Below, in pieces: positions 17,970 to 27,246 of a stretch of DNA of 64,000 nucleotides (positions are counted from its first letter, which is position 1; each line of letters opens with the position of its first letter). Source of the DNA: Salinicola endophyticus (GTDB taxonomy: Bacteria > Pseudomonadota > Gammaproteobacteria > Pseudomonadales > Halomonadaceae); the NCBI RefSeq assembly GCF_003206575.1, contig NZ_PZJO01000001.1:433718-497717 (forward strand), given 5' to 3'. The position numbers and the translations under genes were made by a program. A model generated the notes under the pieces. It had not been told where the DNA came from. It saw nothing but the letters and a program-made list of their open reading frames with translations, and did no database searches.

Positions 17970-18396
17970 TGTCGATCACCCGAACCTGATTCGTCAGTTC
18001 TGAACGGTAGGCGTAGCCGATGCCACCAGGCGTGGTGGCCACGGCCTTCACCATCTCCGCCGCCGTGGCGACCTCGTTCGGCGCCTGTCCGGTACCGGAA
18101 AAGACAGCCCTGTCCCAGGCCAGACGAAGTTGATGGGGATAGACACCGAGTATCTTTTTGGCAAAGGCCTCGTGCAGCGGGTCGCCGTCCGGCAGCACGA
18201 AGACGTGTATCGCCTGCCCATCGGCCAGGGTCCGTTGGCGCATGGCGAAAATCGCCCTGACAGTCTCCAGCGATAAAGAGCTCTGAATGACTGATGGGTT
18301 GGCGATCAGGACCACCATAGGGTCGTCGCCGCGGCTCTTGACGGTAAAGAGAAGCGCCGCTACGAGGCAGATACAAGCGATCAGCGGTTGCCGCAT
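17962..18396 (-). CDS. small PstS-like periplasmic binding protein
   Basis: 144 residues from the ATG at 18396 (GGAG upstream); the frame opens at 18510 but lacks a plausible start there. It has a signal peptide (LIACICLVAALLFTVKS) and a phosphate-binding-protein-like domain: VLIANPSVIQSSLSLETVRAIFAMR and a Gly-rich TTPGGIGYAYRSEL end. It is half the length of true PstS, like many stand-alone sensory PBP-like domains. First gene of the four-gene operon; the stop overlaps the next start. Likely ligand-binding input for the GGDEF-EAL protein (inference). Confidence 0.8.
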   Translation of the reverse strand: MRQPLIACICLVAALLFTVKSRGDDPMVVLIANPSVIQSSLSLETVRAIFAMRQRTLADGQAIHVFVLPDGDPLHEAFAKKILGVYPHQLRLAWDRAVFSGTGQAPNEVATAAEMVKAVATTPGGIGYAYRSELTNQVRVIDID

Positions 18397-18945
18397 GTCA
18401 TGCGACTCCGCAGCTCGATCCCCTGGATGCTTATTGTTGGTCTGCTCATCACCAAGGACACGTTCGACTCCGAAATTGACCGTCGCGCTACCGCAATGCC
18501 GGCCTCCCACGCCACTCCTTGCGGAGACACTCCTCCGGAGTAACTCGGACTTCTCAGACCTAAAATAACAGCTTGTATCATTTTTATCTCATCGAGTGAC
18601 CTGCAAAAGATAGTCATCAAAGCGTCATGGGAAATGGCAACGCTGTCCGCGGCAGACAGCGCAACCTCAGGTTCGGTGGAGACCGGCGGAGAAAAATGAA
18701 AAAGGTCTGTGTGACACCGCGCCGCGACGCGCGGGATGAAGACACACAAGTGCAGGGTATCTCTCTGCGCGACGCGGCTGGCGGCAAGGGCGTGCGGGTC
18801 GCCCGACCATGACCTAACCTAGAGGTGTGATGCGGCACGTCGCGTCAACGCTTCGGGCCACACCAGGCCCGGCGATACGTGGCAGCGGCTTTGGCACCGC
18901 GGCCCATCATACTGCCCCCGGACGACCCCAAGGATGAGGAAGACC
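18397..18945. other. divergent spacer, no gene supported
   Basis: 549 bp between the start of the binding-protein operon (minus) and hemerythrin (plus). An AT-rich patch around 18555-18625 is the likeliest promoter area of the minus-strand operon. Several short frames cross the region but none has family features or a ribosome-binding site. Confidence 0.4.
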
Positions 18946-19386
18946 ATGACCATTTTCGAAGCCCTGCGTGAAAGTCACGACAAACAGCGCCAGCTGCTGG
19001 AATTGCTGGTGAAGACCCACGGCGACAGCGAAGGCCGCGACGAGCTGTTCAAGCGCCTGCGCGCCGAGCTGGAGAATCACGCCGCCGCCGAGGAGCGTGC
19101 GCTCTATATCCCGATGATGGAGTACGACATGACGCAGGAAAAAGCGCGTCATAGCGTCGCCGAGCATCATGAGATCGATGAGCTGATCGAGACCCTGGAG
19201 AGCACCGAATACGACTCTCCGGGCTGGCTGGCGAGCGCCAAGAAGCTGCAGCACCTGGTGACGCACCATCTGGAAGAGGAGGAGCAGGAGGTGTTCCAGC
19301 TCGCGGGCCGTGTGCTCGACGATGCCCACAAGACCTCGCTGGCCGAGACCTATCAGCAGGAGATGGAGACGCGTCGCGCCAGTTGA
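18946..19386 (+). CDS. hemerythrin-domain protein
   Basis: 146 residues from the ATG at 18946, which has GAGGA five bases upstream; an ATG four codons earlier lacks one. The hemerythrin/HHE iron ligands are visible: HDKQRQLL near residue 11, HAAAEERALY near 45, HHEIDELI near 75 and HHLEEEEQEVF near 105. HHE proteins bind a di-iron centre and serve in oxygen, NO or oxidative-stress responses in the cytoplasm. Stand-alone gene. Confidence 0.88.
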   Translation: MTIFEALRESHDKQRQLLELLVKTHGDSEGRDELFKRLRAELENHAAAEERALYIPMMEYDMTQEKARHSVAEHHEIDELIETLESTEYDSPGWLASAKKLQHLVTHHLEEEEQEVFQLAGRVLDDAHKTSLAETYQQEMETRRAS

Positions 19387-19708
19387 GCCTTCGCTCCAGC
19401 AGGCGTCGCCGCCCTACCCCTGGCGCGGCGACGCCCCTCTCGTCCCCCCGCTTGGCGCCAATCTCCCGCTGCCGACCTGGACCGCTTTCGCCACGCCTAT
19501 AGGTCACTCTGCCAAGCCTCTTTTCTCCCTACTCTTGACGCGATATGCCATTGGCGCGGCACCGGGATCGTTCGGCGCCTCCCGCCTGCATCCCTGGCGG
19601 TGCCAGAGCCGTCAGTCGGTATTGCAAATTTTTCTCATTTGGGCAATCTATCAGGATCTGGCGAACCTCCGTCGCGCCTTGCCGTGGCGCCGCTACCGCT
19701 CAACAAGG
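19387..19708. other. spacer, nothing recognised
   Basis: 322 bp between hemerythrin and the lipocalin. An AT-rich patch at about 19620-19650 could hold the lipocalin promoter. No gene, terminator or repeat is evident. Confidence 0.3.
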
Positions 19709-20299
19709 ATGGATCCTGTGCTGTTGCCTTCGAGTCTACCCCGTTATCCGCGCCTGACCTGGCTCGCCCCCTTCACGCTGCTGGCCGGCTGTACCGGCGT
19801 GCCGGAAGGTACTCAGCCGGTCACCGATTTCCGCATCGACCACTATCTCGGTCAGTGGTACGAGATCGCCCGCCTCGATCACGGCTTCGAGTCGGGTCTG
19901 GAGTGCGTCACCGCCAACTACAGCCTGCGCGACGACGGCGACATTCGTGTCATCAACCGCGGTTACGACCCCAAGGAGCAGCGCTGGGAGAGCGCCGAGG
20001 GGCGCGCCAGCTTCGCCGGCGAACCCGATGTCGGGCATCTCAAGGTCAGCTTCTTCGGCCCCTTCTATGCCGGTTACAGCGTGCTAGCGCTCGACCCGGA
20101 CTACCAGCATGCGCTGGTGGCAGGCCCCGACCGCGACTACCTGTGGATACTCTCGCGCCAGCCGACCATGCCTGCGGCTACCTATTCCGCCTATCTCGAT
20201 CGCGCCCAGGCACTGGATTTTCCCGTCGACGAGTTGATCAGCGTCGAGCAGGACCCGGCGCACTGCCCGCCCCAGCCCGATACCCCCTCGGCGGGCTGA
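19709..20299 (+). CDS. blc: outer-membrane lipoprotein of the lipocalin family (Blc-like)
   Basis: About 196 residues. A lipobox LLAGC sits near residue 26, then the lipocalin motif YLGQWYEIARLDHGFE and the strand VSFFGPFYAGYSVLALD. Blc-type lipocalins bind lipids and act in membrane maintenance under stress, anchored in the outer membrane. The ATG at 19709 has no spaced ribosome-binding site; a GTG at 19718 has AAGGA at good distance and may be the real start. 54 bp upstream of an SMP-30 gene on the same strand. Confidence 0.85.
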   Translation: MDPVLLPSSLPRYPRLTWLAPFTLLAGCTGVPEGTQPVTDFRIDHYLGQWYEIARLDHGFESGLECVTANYSLRDDGDIRVINRGYDPKEQRWESAEGRASFAGEPDVGHLKVSFFGPFYAGYSVLALDPDYQHALVAGPDRDYLWILSRQPTMPAATYSAYLDRAQALDFPVDELISVEQDPAHCPPQPDTPSAG

Positions 20300-20353
20300 C
20301 GCTCGCCTACCCAGCCCCGGCCCCGTTCTCTTGCCGCCAAGGAGCTTCGCCAT

Positions 20354-21382
20354 ATGGACATGAACCGTCGCCACTTCCTCGGCACCAGCGCAGCGGTCGC
20401 TGCCACCGCCGCGCTTGCGCCCACGGCCTGGGCGCAGGACGCCGGCCCGACGCCGAGCCGCTATCCCGATCCCGCCTGGGAGGTGCTGGATGCGCGTTTC
20501 GAGCCCTACTATCTATTCAACACCCCGCTCGAACGGCACTGGTCGGACGGCCTGTGGCTGGAAGGGCCTGCGTGGAATGCGGTCGGGCGTTACGCGGTGT
20601 TCAGCGATATTCCGCGCGCCCGACAGATGCGCTGGGACGAAGCCAGCGGTACTGTCAGCGTGCTGCGCGAAGGTGTCGGCCATGCCAACGGCAACGCCTT
20701 CGACCACCATGGGCGCCTGGTCGTCTGCGAACACTCGCCAGCGCGGGTGGTGCGCTACGAATGGGACGGCAGCGTGCGCGTGCTCGCCAGCGAGTTCCAG
20801 GGCAAACCGCTCAACGCGCCCAACGATCTGGTGGTCCTGCCCAACGACGGTGTGATCTTCAGCGACCCCGGCTATGGCGCCCATGTCGATTACGAGGGCA
20901 GCAAGCGCGCGCTGCAGCTGACGCCGGCGATCTACTACGTCGACGATACGCTCGACGAGCCGCAGCGGCTCAGCGACGAGCTGGCCAAGCCCAATGGCCT
21001 GGCGCTCTCCGCCGACGGCCGCTATCTCTATGCCAGCGACACCGCCCCCTCGCACTTCCCCGAGCTGCCCGCCTCGGTGTCGCGTTTCGCCCTGTCCGAT
21101 GCCGGCCGCGCGCTGGGCGCGCGCGAGATGATCGTCTCCAGCCACGACGAGACCTACGACGGCATCGCCTTGGATGTGGATGGCAATCTGTGGGCGAGCG
21201 TCTCCGGCGGTGAGGGGCGCGACGGCGTCTCCATCTTCGCCCCCGGGGGTGAGCGTATCGGCCGTATCCGCCTGCCGGAAGTGTGCGCCAATCTCTGCTT
21301 CGTCGGCGCGCAGCGCAATCGCCTGCTGATGACCGCCAGCCGCTCGATCTACACCCTTTATACCAATGCCCGCGGCGTCTGA
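20354..21382 (+). CDS. SMP-30/gluconolactonase-family protein, Tat-exported
   Basis: 342 residues. The start MDMNRRHFLGTSAAVAATAA is a twin-arginine signal, cleaved after AWAQD. The mature protein is a six-bladed propeller of the SMP-30/gluconolactonase/LRE family with metal-site motifs PNDLVVLPNDGVIFSDP and KPNGLALSADG. Family members hydrolyse sugar lactones with a divalent metal. A periplasmic sugar lactonase is expected; the product of a PQQ dehydrogenase at about 31-32.6 kb could be a substrate, although the two are not linked. Confidence 0.87.
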   Translation: MDMNRRHFLGTSAAVAATAALAPTAWAQDAGPTPSRYPDPAWEVLDARFEPYYLFNTPLERHWSDGLWLEGPAWNAVGRYAVFSDIPRARQMRWDEASGTVSVLREGVGHANGNAFDHHGRLVVCEHSPARVVRYEWDGSVRVLASEFQGKPLNAPNDLVVLPNDGVIFSDPGYGAHVDYEGSKRALQLTPAIYYVDDTLDEPQRLSDELAKPNGLALSADGRYLYASDTAPSHFPELPASVSRFALSDAGRALGAREMIVSSHDETYDGIALDVDGNLWASVSGGEGRDGVSIFAPGGERIGRIRLPEVCANLCFVGAQRNRLLMTASRSIYTLYTNARGV

Positions 21383-21577
21383 AGCGGGAGCCAGCGCGGG
21401 TGAGACTCCACCATGCTGATGGCTGCGGCGCTTTCAAGATGCGGCCACGCTTTTTCAGCCTGTCGACGGCCGCGCTTGTCGCGGCCGGGCAAGCGGGTAA
21501 TCTGAGTAAACACCCTGTCACACCGAGGCCACGAGTGATCGAACCCGGTAACCTTTCCTTGCGCGCGCGTAACGCCC

Positions 21578-22567
21578 ATGTCCCTGCTCGATGACTGGCT
21601 GGCGCTGACCCTCGACGGAGCCGACCGCGCCCACCAGGGCCGGCTCGCCGGCGGGCACTATCGGACGCTCGCCCCCGGAGTGCTCGAACTGACCCCGACA
21701 CGGCCCGCGGATCAGGCGCGCAGCGTGGTGATCTCGGCGGGTATCCATGGCAACGAGACGGCACCGATCGAGCTGGTGGGCGAGCTGCTCGCCGCGCTCG
21801 AGGCGGGCGTGGTGACGCTGGGCGCACCGCTGCTGGTGATTCTCGGCAACCTGCCAGCGATCCGCGCCGGTACGCGCTTCGTCGAGACCAACCTCAACCG
21901 CCTGTTCCGGCGCGATCTGGACGCCAGCGGCGACGAACCCGAGCGCGCGCGCCAACTGATGCAGCAGGTCGACGACTTCTATACGCGCTACCCGACGCGC
22001 CCACTGCATCTCGACATGCACACCGCCATCCGCGACAGCCGCTATCCCCGCTTCGCCGTGGTGCCGTTCACCGAGCACCAGCCCAGCTCGCACTGGGCGG
22101 CGCTGGCTGGCGCAGAGATGCAGGCTGTGCTGCTGCAGCATCAGCACAGCTGGACCTTTTCGCACTATTCGCGTCACTATCACGCCGCCGAGGCCTATAC
22201 CCTGGAACTGGGCAAGGTGCGCCCTTTCGGCGCCAACGATCTCGACGCCCTTGGCGGCATGCGCCGCTGTCTGGCGCAGCTGGCCGCGGGCCAGGCGCCC
22301 TCAGCGGGCCAGGTCGAGGCGCTGCACTTCTTTCAGGTCGCGGTCGAGCTGATGCGCGACCACCCCTCGTTCCGGCTCACCTTCGCCGAGGACGTCGCCA
22401 ACTTCACCGAATTCGCACCGGGGACGCGACTCAGCGAGGATGACAGCGGTGGCGGCTTCGTGGTCGGACCCGAGCCGCTGGCAGTGGTCTTCCCCAACGC
22501 CCGAGTCGAACTCAACGCCCGCGCCGCGCTGCTGGTACGACCCTGCGCCGCCCCTGGCGACGGTTGA
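21578..22567 (+). CDS. astE: succinylglutamate desuccinylase
   Basis: 329 residues. Zinc-site motif SAGIHGNETAPIELVGEL and the catalytic region PLHLDMHTAIRDSRYPRF identify AstE, last step of the arginine succinyltransferase pathway (N-succinylglutamate to glutamate and succinate). The other ast genes are not in the window, so the gene is separated from the operon. The basic-amino-acid ABC importer downstream fits a role in arginine catabolism. Confidence 0.88.
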   Translation: MSLLDDWLALTLDGADRAHQGRLAGGHYRTLAPGVLELTPTRPADQARSVVISAGIHGNETAPIELVGELLAALEAGVVTLGAPLLVILGNLPAIRAGTRFVETNLNRLFRRDLDASGDEPERARQLMQQVDDFYTRYPTRPLHLDMHTAIRDSRYPRFAVVPFTEHQPSSHWAALAGAEMQAVLLQHQHSWTFSHYSRHYHAAEAYTLELGKVRPFGANDLDALGGMRRCLAQLAAGQAPSAGQVEALHFFQVAVELMRDHPSFRLTFAEDVANFTEFAPGTRLSEDDSGGGFVVGPEPLAVVFPNARVELNARAALLVRPCAAPGDG

Positions 22568-22959
22568 GACTGCGCTCACCGACGACGCGCGCCAGCCATT
22601 ATCTTCGACGGCGATCTCCGACTACGATCCACAGCTACGACCCAAGACTACGCTCTACAACCACGATCTACAGCGACGCTATCCAACAACGACAACGCCC
22701 GAGCAGGAGCACTCTGCCATGTCACATGTCTACCCTATTTCCCCCCCTCAACGGCCGGCCGCCATCGTCGTCGCCGCCAGAGGTCTCTGGCACCCGGCGC
22801 CGAAGCTGATAGAATCGCCGCATTTTTCCTAGCGCCCATTCCGGGATTTCGTTTCTCAGCCCGGCAAGGAGCCGCGCCGCTCACCCCGACTTTCGCGAGC
22901 CGGATGCCCGAGCACGCCGACACGACTCCTGCCAGCCAACTCATTCGGTGGACGACCAC
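22568..22959. other. spacer between astE and the ABC operon
   Basis: 392 bp holding the 13-bp tandem array at its left part. The remainder probably carries the ABC-operon promoter. No gene supported. Confidence 0.4.
22619..22696. repeat. degenerate 13-bp tandem array, 6 units
   Basis: Six consecutive 13-mers: CGACTACGATCCA, CAGCTACGACCCA, AGACTACGCTCTA, CAACCACGATCTA, CAGCGACGCTATC, CAACAACGACAAC. Consensus is about CANCTACGATCTA, with ACG at fixed position in all six. It lies between astE and the ABC operon, 264 bp upstream of the ATPase start. Confidence 0.85.
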
Positions 22960-23730
22960 ATGGCCACGACCCCCATCCCGCTCGAGGCGCGCGACATCAA
23001 GAAGCGTTTCGGCTCCCACGAGGTGCTCAAGGGCCTCTCTCTCGAAGCTCACAAGGGCGATGTCATCACCCTGATCGGGGCCTCCGGCTCGGGCAAGAGC
23101 ACCTTCCTGCGCTGCATGAACCTGCTCGAACAGCCCGACGAAGGCGAGCTGATCGTGCACAACGAACCGATTCACTTCCGGCCCACCAAGCACGGCCGCG
23201 AGCCCGCCGACTGGAAGCAGGTCGAGCGTCTGCGTGCCAAGCTCTCGATGGTGTTCCAGAACTTCAACCTGTGGTCGCACATGACGCTGCTCGAGAACGT
23301 CATCGAGGCGCCGGTGCATGTGCTCAAGAAGCCACGCAAGCAGGCCATCGACGAAGCCCGGGCACTGCTCGACCGGGTCGGCCTGCTGGAGCGCGCCGAC
23401 TACTATCCGACCCAGATGTCGGGGGGCCAGCAGCAGCGCGGCGCGATCGCCCGTGCGCTGGCGATGGACCCCGAAGTGATGCTGTTCGACGAGCCCACCT
23501 CGGCGCTCGACCCGGAGCTGGTGGGCGACGTGCTCAAGGTCATGCGCGGGCTCGCCGACGAGGGCCGCACCATGATCCTGGTGACCCACGAGATCGCCTT
23601 CGCCCGCGATGTCTCGAGCCAGGTGATCTACCTGCACCAGGGCGTGATCGAAGAGTCCGGCACGCCAGCCGAGGTTCTCGACAACCCGCGCTCCGAGCGC
23701 CTGCGCCAGTTCCTGGCACCCAAGCACTGA
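22960..23730 (+). CDS. amino-acid ABC importer, ATPase (HisP/ArtP/AotP type)
   Basis: 256 residues. Walker A GASGSGKST, signature MSGGQQQRGAIARALAMDP and Walker B VMLFDEPTSALDPE are intact, and VFQNFNLWSHMTLLENV is diagnostic of polar amino-acid importers (HisP, GlnQ, AotP). The ATG at 22960 is preferred over the in-frame GTG at 22948 because GGTGGA is well spaced from it. First gene of the importer operon; the two permeases follow directly. Confidence 0.92.
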   Translation: MATTPIPLEARDIKKRFGSHEVLKGLSLEAHKGDVITLIGASGSGKSTFLRCMNLLEQPDEGELIVHNEPIHFRPTKHGREPADWKQVERLRAKLSMVFQNFNLWSHMTLLENVIEAPVHVLKKPRKQAIDEARALLDRVGLLERADYYPTQMSGGQQQRGAIARALAMDPEVMLFDEPTSALDPELVGDVLKVMRGLADEGRTMILVTHEIAFARDVSSQVIYLHQGVIEESGTPAEVLDNPRSERLRQFLAPKH

Positions 23731-23740
23731 GGCGGCCATC

Positions 23741-24457
23741 ATGATCGACCTGCAAGGCTACGGCCCGCGGCTGCTGGAAGGCGCCATGGTCACGCTGGAG
23801 CTGGCGCTGCTGTCGCTGGTGCTGGCGGTGGTCCTGGGGCTATTGACCGCCAGCGCCAAGCTCTCGCGTAACCGCGCCATCCACGCCATCGGCACCCTCT
23901 ACACCACGCTGATTCGCGGCGTGCCCGACCTGGTGCTGATGATGCTGCTGTTCTACGGCGGCCAGATCGGCATCAACATGCTCACCGACCAGCTCTACGA
24001 CGCCTTCGATATCGACATCTTCATCAACGTCGATGCCTTCATCGCCGGCGTCATCACCATCGGGCTGATCTTCGGTGCCTACATGGGCGAGACTTTCCGC
24101 GGCGCCTTCCAGTCGGTCGAAGAGGGCCAGATGGAGGCCGCCCGCGCCTACGGCATGAGCCCATGGCTGGCGTTTCGCCGCGTGCGCTTTCCGCTGATGA
24201 TGCGCCATGCGCTGCCGGGGATCGGCAACAACTGGATGGTACTGCTGAAGACCACTGCGCTGGTCTCGATCATCGGTCTGACCGACATGGTGCGGGTCGC
24301 CGCCGAGGCCACCAAGGCGACCCATGAGCCGTTCCTGTTCATGCTGCCGGTGGCGGGGATCTATCTGCTCATCGCCTCACTGTCGGAGTGGGGCTTCGCC
24401 AAGCTCAGCAAGCGCTACAGCACCGGTTTCGGGGAGGCCAGCGAATGGACCAACTGA
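23741..24457 (+). CDS. amino-acid ABC importer, permease (HisQ/AotQ type)
   Basis: 238 residues, five predicted membrane helices. The EAA loop EAARAYGMSPWLAFRRV couples to the ATPase. The phrase TTLIRGVPDLVLMMLLFYGGQ is typical of HisQ-type permeases for basic amino acids. Ten bases after the ATPase gene; its end overlaps the second permease start by 13 bp. Confidence 0.92.
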   Translation: MIDLQGYGPRLLEGAMVTLELALLSLVLAVVLGLLTASAKLSRNRAIHAIGTLYTTLIRGVPDLVLMMLLFYGGQIGINMLTDQLYDAFDIDIFINVDAFIAGVITIGLIFGAYMGETFRGAFQSVEEGQMEAARAYGMSPWLAFRRVRFPLMMRHALPGIGNNWMVLLKTTALVSIIGLTDMVRVAAEATKATHEPFLFMLPVAGIYLLIASLSEWGFAKLSKRYSTGFGEASEWTN

Positions 24458-25176
24458 ATGCCTGGTTCACCCAACTGCTCGCGGGCAATGCGATCTTCAC
24501 CGCCAATACCCTCGGCTTCTACTGGAACGGCCTGGTCACCACGGTGCAGCTGGTCTTCCTGTGTCTACTGCTGGGCATCGTGCTGGCGGTGCCGTTGGCG
24601 ATCGGTCGCGGCTCCAAGCGGCCGTGGATCAAGTGGCCGATCTACGCCTACACCTATGTCTTCCGCGGGACCCCGCTGCTGATCCAGCTCTATCTGGTCT
24701 ACTACGGCGTGGTGTTCTTCAATGGCATCCAGGACACCATCTTCTGGGAGGTGTTCAAGGATGCCTTCTACCCGGCGCTGATCGCGTTCACGCTGAATAC
24801 CGCGGCCTACACCACCGAGATCTTCCGTGGCGCGATCAAGAACACCGCCAAGGGCGAGATCGAGGCGGCCCGCGCCTACGGCATGTCCAAGGGCCTGATG
24901 ATGCGCCGTATCATCCTGCCCAGCGCCTTCCGCCGCGCGCTGCCCGCCTACGGCAACGAAGTGATCTTCATGCTCCACGCCAGTGCCGTGGCCAGTGTGG
25001 TGACGATCATGGATCTGACCGGGGCGGCCTATTACGTCTACGCGCGCTTCTATGCGCCCTTCCCGGCCTTCATCTTCGTCGCCCTGATCTACCTCTGCCT
25101 GACCTTCAGCATCATGTTCGTCTTCCGCCAGATGGAAAAACGCCTGCTGGCCCACCTGCGACCGCGCGGCGCCTGA
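24445..25176 (+). CDS. amino-acid ABC importer, permease (HisM/AotM type)
   Basis: 243 residues from the ATG at 24445, preceded by GGGGAGG inside the previous gene. It has five membrane helices, YVFRGTPLLIQLYLVYYGVVFF and the EAA loop EAARAYGMSKGLMMRRI. It pairs with the upstream permease to form the heterodimeric channel. The 13-bp overlap indicates translational coupling. Confidence 0.92.
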   Translation: MDQLNAWFTQLLAGNAIFTANTLGFYWNGLVTTVQLVFLCLLLGIVLAVPLAIGRGSKRPWIKWPIYAYTYVFRGTPLLIQLYLVYYGVVFFNGIQDTIFWEVFKDAFYPALIAFTLNTAAYTTEIFRGAIKNTAKGEIEAARAYGMSKGLMMRRIILPSAFRRALPAYGNEVIFMLHASAVASVVTIMDLTGAAYYVYARFYAPFPAFIFVALIYLCLTFSIMFVFRQMEKRLLAHLRPRGA

Positions 25177-25229
25177 GCGCGGTGGCAGCCACGACAACGA
25201 CACCCATGATCACAATGAGAACCGACGCC

Positions 25230-26051
25230 ATGACAAACTGGATCACCCAATCCCTGATCGCCGCCACCCTGATCATCGCGCCACTGGCCGCCACCCCGGC
25301 GCTGGCCGACGATAACCAGACAGTCCGCCTCGGCATCGACGTACCCTACGAGCCGTTCGTGATGCGCAACGCCGACGGCCAGCTCGAAGGCTTCGAGATC
25401 GATCTCGGCAACGCGCTTTGCAAACGTGCCAAGCTCGACTGCACCTGGGTCGAACAACCCTGGGACGGCATCATCCCCGGCCTGCTGGCACGCAAGTACG
25501 ACGCCATCCTGTCGTCGATGGCGATCACCCCGGAGCGCGAACGCCAAGTGCTGTTCTCGCTGCCCTACTACAACACCCCGAGCGTCTGGATCACCGCGCG
25601 TGATCGCGACATCGACATCGACGACAAGGCGTCGCTCAAGGGTCTTTCGGTGGGCGTACAGCGCGGCACCATCCGCGATGTCTATGTCACCCAGGAGTAT
25701 GGCGACGTGCTCGACATCCATCGCTACGGCTCGTCCCAGGACGTGGTCAACGACCTCAAGGCCGGGCGTCTCGACCTGACCTTCGAAGACTTCCCGATCG
25801 CCGTCGATGCCATCGATTTCCGGGGCGACAACAGCCCCTACAAGCAGATCGGGCCGAGCATCAAGACGCCGACCTCGATCTTCGGCAAGGGTGCTGCGAT
25901 GGCCTTCCGCAAGCGTGACAAGGCGCTGGCAGCGAAGTTCGACCAGGCGATCTGCGCGGTCTACGCCGATGGCACCTTCGACAAGCTGATGCACCAGTAC
26001 TTCGACTACGACCTGTCCGTGCGCCCCAGCCAGCAGGATTGCGCCCAGTAA
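25230..26051 (+). CDS. amino-acid ABC importer, periplasmic binding protein 1
   Basis: 273 residues from the ATG at 25230; two in-frame ATGs upstream (25206, 25215) are possible. Signal peptide to about residue 26 (TPALADD). RLGIDVPYEPFVMRN, GFEIDLGNALCKR and PWDGIIPGLLARKYDAI mark the SBP_bac_3 family of lysine/arginine/ornithine/histidine binding proteins. Two cysteine pairs are present as in HisJ. Cotranscribed with the permeases. Confidence 0.9.
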   Translation: MTNWITQSLIAATLIIAPLAATPALADDNQTVRLGIDVPYEPFVMRNADGQLEGFEIDLGNALCKRAKLDCTWVEQPWDGIIPGLLARKYDAILSSMAITPERERQVLFSLPYYNTPSVWITARDRDIDIDDKASLKGLSVGVQRGTIRDVYVTQEYGDVLDIHRYGSSQDVVNDLKAGRLDLTFEDFPIAVDAIDFRGDNSPYKQIGPSIKTPTSIFGKGAAMAFRKRDKALAAKFDQAICAVYADGTFDKLMHQYFDYDLSVRPSQQDCAQ

Positions 26052-26127
26052 GCGCCCCCCGATGCGCCGGCGCGCCGCCCTTCCCGGTGGTGCGCCGCAC
26101 GCCGCCACTCCGTGCCGAGGACTTCCC

Positions 26128-27246
26128 GTGGAACACCGCAGACACCCCCTGATCGGCCCGGTTCCGGGCACTGAGCGCGCGCTCGACAGCTTCCACTTCG
26201 GCCCCGCCGACGCCGAGCGCCACGTCTACGTGCAGGGCTCGCTGCACGCCGACGAGCTGCCGGGCATGATGGTCGCCTGGACGCTCAAGCAGCGCCTGGC
26301 CGAGCTCGAACGCGACGGCCGCCTCGCCTGCCGGGTGAGCGTCGTGCCAATAGCCAACCCGATCGGTCTCGACCAGCAACTGATGGATACCGCCCTGGGC
26401 CGCTATGACTTCGAGACGCTCAAGAACTTCAATCGCCACTACGTCGATGTAGTCGAGCAGGTGGCCGACGGCCTCGAGGCCGAGCTCTGCGACGATATCG
26501 CCGCCAATCGGCGCCTGATCCGAGCGCGCTTCAGCGCCGCTCTGGCGGCCCAGGTGGCGACGACCAGCCTCGACTCGCTGCGCCTGACGCTGCAGCGCCT
26601 GGCCTGCGAGGCGGACTTCGTGCTCGATCTGCACTGCGACTTCAACGCGGTCGAGCACCTCTACACCACGCCGGCGGCATGGCCGGTGTTCGAACCCTTC
26701 GCACGCTACTTCGGCGCCAAGGCGAGCATGCTGGCCACCGACTCCGGCGGACAGTCGTTCGATGAGTGTTTCACCCTGGTGTGGGAGGCCCTGCGCCAGC
26801 GCTTCGGCGAGCGCTTCCCGATCGATTACGGCACCCAGTCGGTCACCGTCGAACTGCGCGGGCAGCAGGACGTCTCCCACGAGCTGGCGGCGCAGGACAG
26901 CCAGGCGATCATCGACTGGCTGACCCATCTCGGCCTGATCGTGGGCGAAGCGCCAGCGCTGCCGGGGCTGGCCTATCCGGCCACTGAGCTGGCGGCGATG
27001 GATTTCCTGCACGCGCCGATCGGCGGCCTGGTGGTGTTTCATCTGGCACCGGGCGTCGAGGTGGAGGCGGGGCAGCTGATCGCCGAGATCATCGACCCGA
27101 TCAGCGACCGCATCGAAGCGATCCGCGCGCCTCAGCGCGGCATGTTCTATGCTCGAACCCAGCGCCGCATGGCCACCGCCGGGATGATCGTGGCCGATAT
27201 CGCCGGCCACCAGAGCCATCGCAGCGGCTATCTGCTGGCGCCGTGA
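26128..27246 (+). CDS. succinylglutamate desuccinylase/aspartoacylase-family deacylase
   Basis: 372 residues from the GTG at 26128 with CGAGGA upstream. Zinc-site motif GSLHADELPGMM (His and Glu ligands) and LDLHCDFNAVEHLY (third His) place it in the AstE/ASPA M14-like family, but it is distinct from the true AstE nearby. A C-terminal barrel of the AspA type (EVEAGQLIAEIIDP) is present. Members remove acyl groups from N-acyl amino acids, for example DoeB in ectoine breakdown. Location between two binding proteins of one ABC importer suggests that the imported solute is an N-acylated or related diamino acid (inference). Confidence 0.8.
   Translation: MEHRRHPLIGPVPGTERALDSFHFGPADAERHVYVQGSLHADELPGMMVAWTLKQRLAELERDGRLACRVSVVPIANPIGLDQQLMDTALGRYDFETLKNFNRHYVDVVEQVADGLEAELCDDIAANRRLIRARFSAALAAQVATTSLDSLRLTLQRLACEADFVLDLHCDFNAVEHLYTTPAAWPVFEPFARYFGAKASMLATDSGGQSFDECFTLVWEALRQRFGERFPIDYGTQSVTVELRGQQDVSHELAAQDSQAIIDWLTHLGLIVGEAPALPGLAYPATELAAMDFLHAPIGGLVVFHLAPGVEVEAGQLIAEIIDPISDRIEAIRAPQRGMFYARTQRRMATAGMIVADIAGHQSHRSGYLLAP

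Noticed and set aside
19600..21213. Plus-strand open frame of 537 codons
   Set aside because: Overlaps the lipocalin and SMP-30 genes in another frame; composition is Arg/Pro/Ala-rich without motifs.
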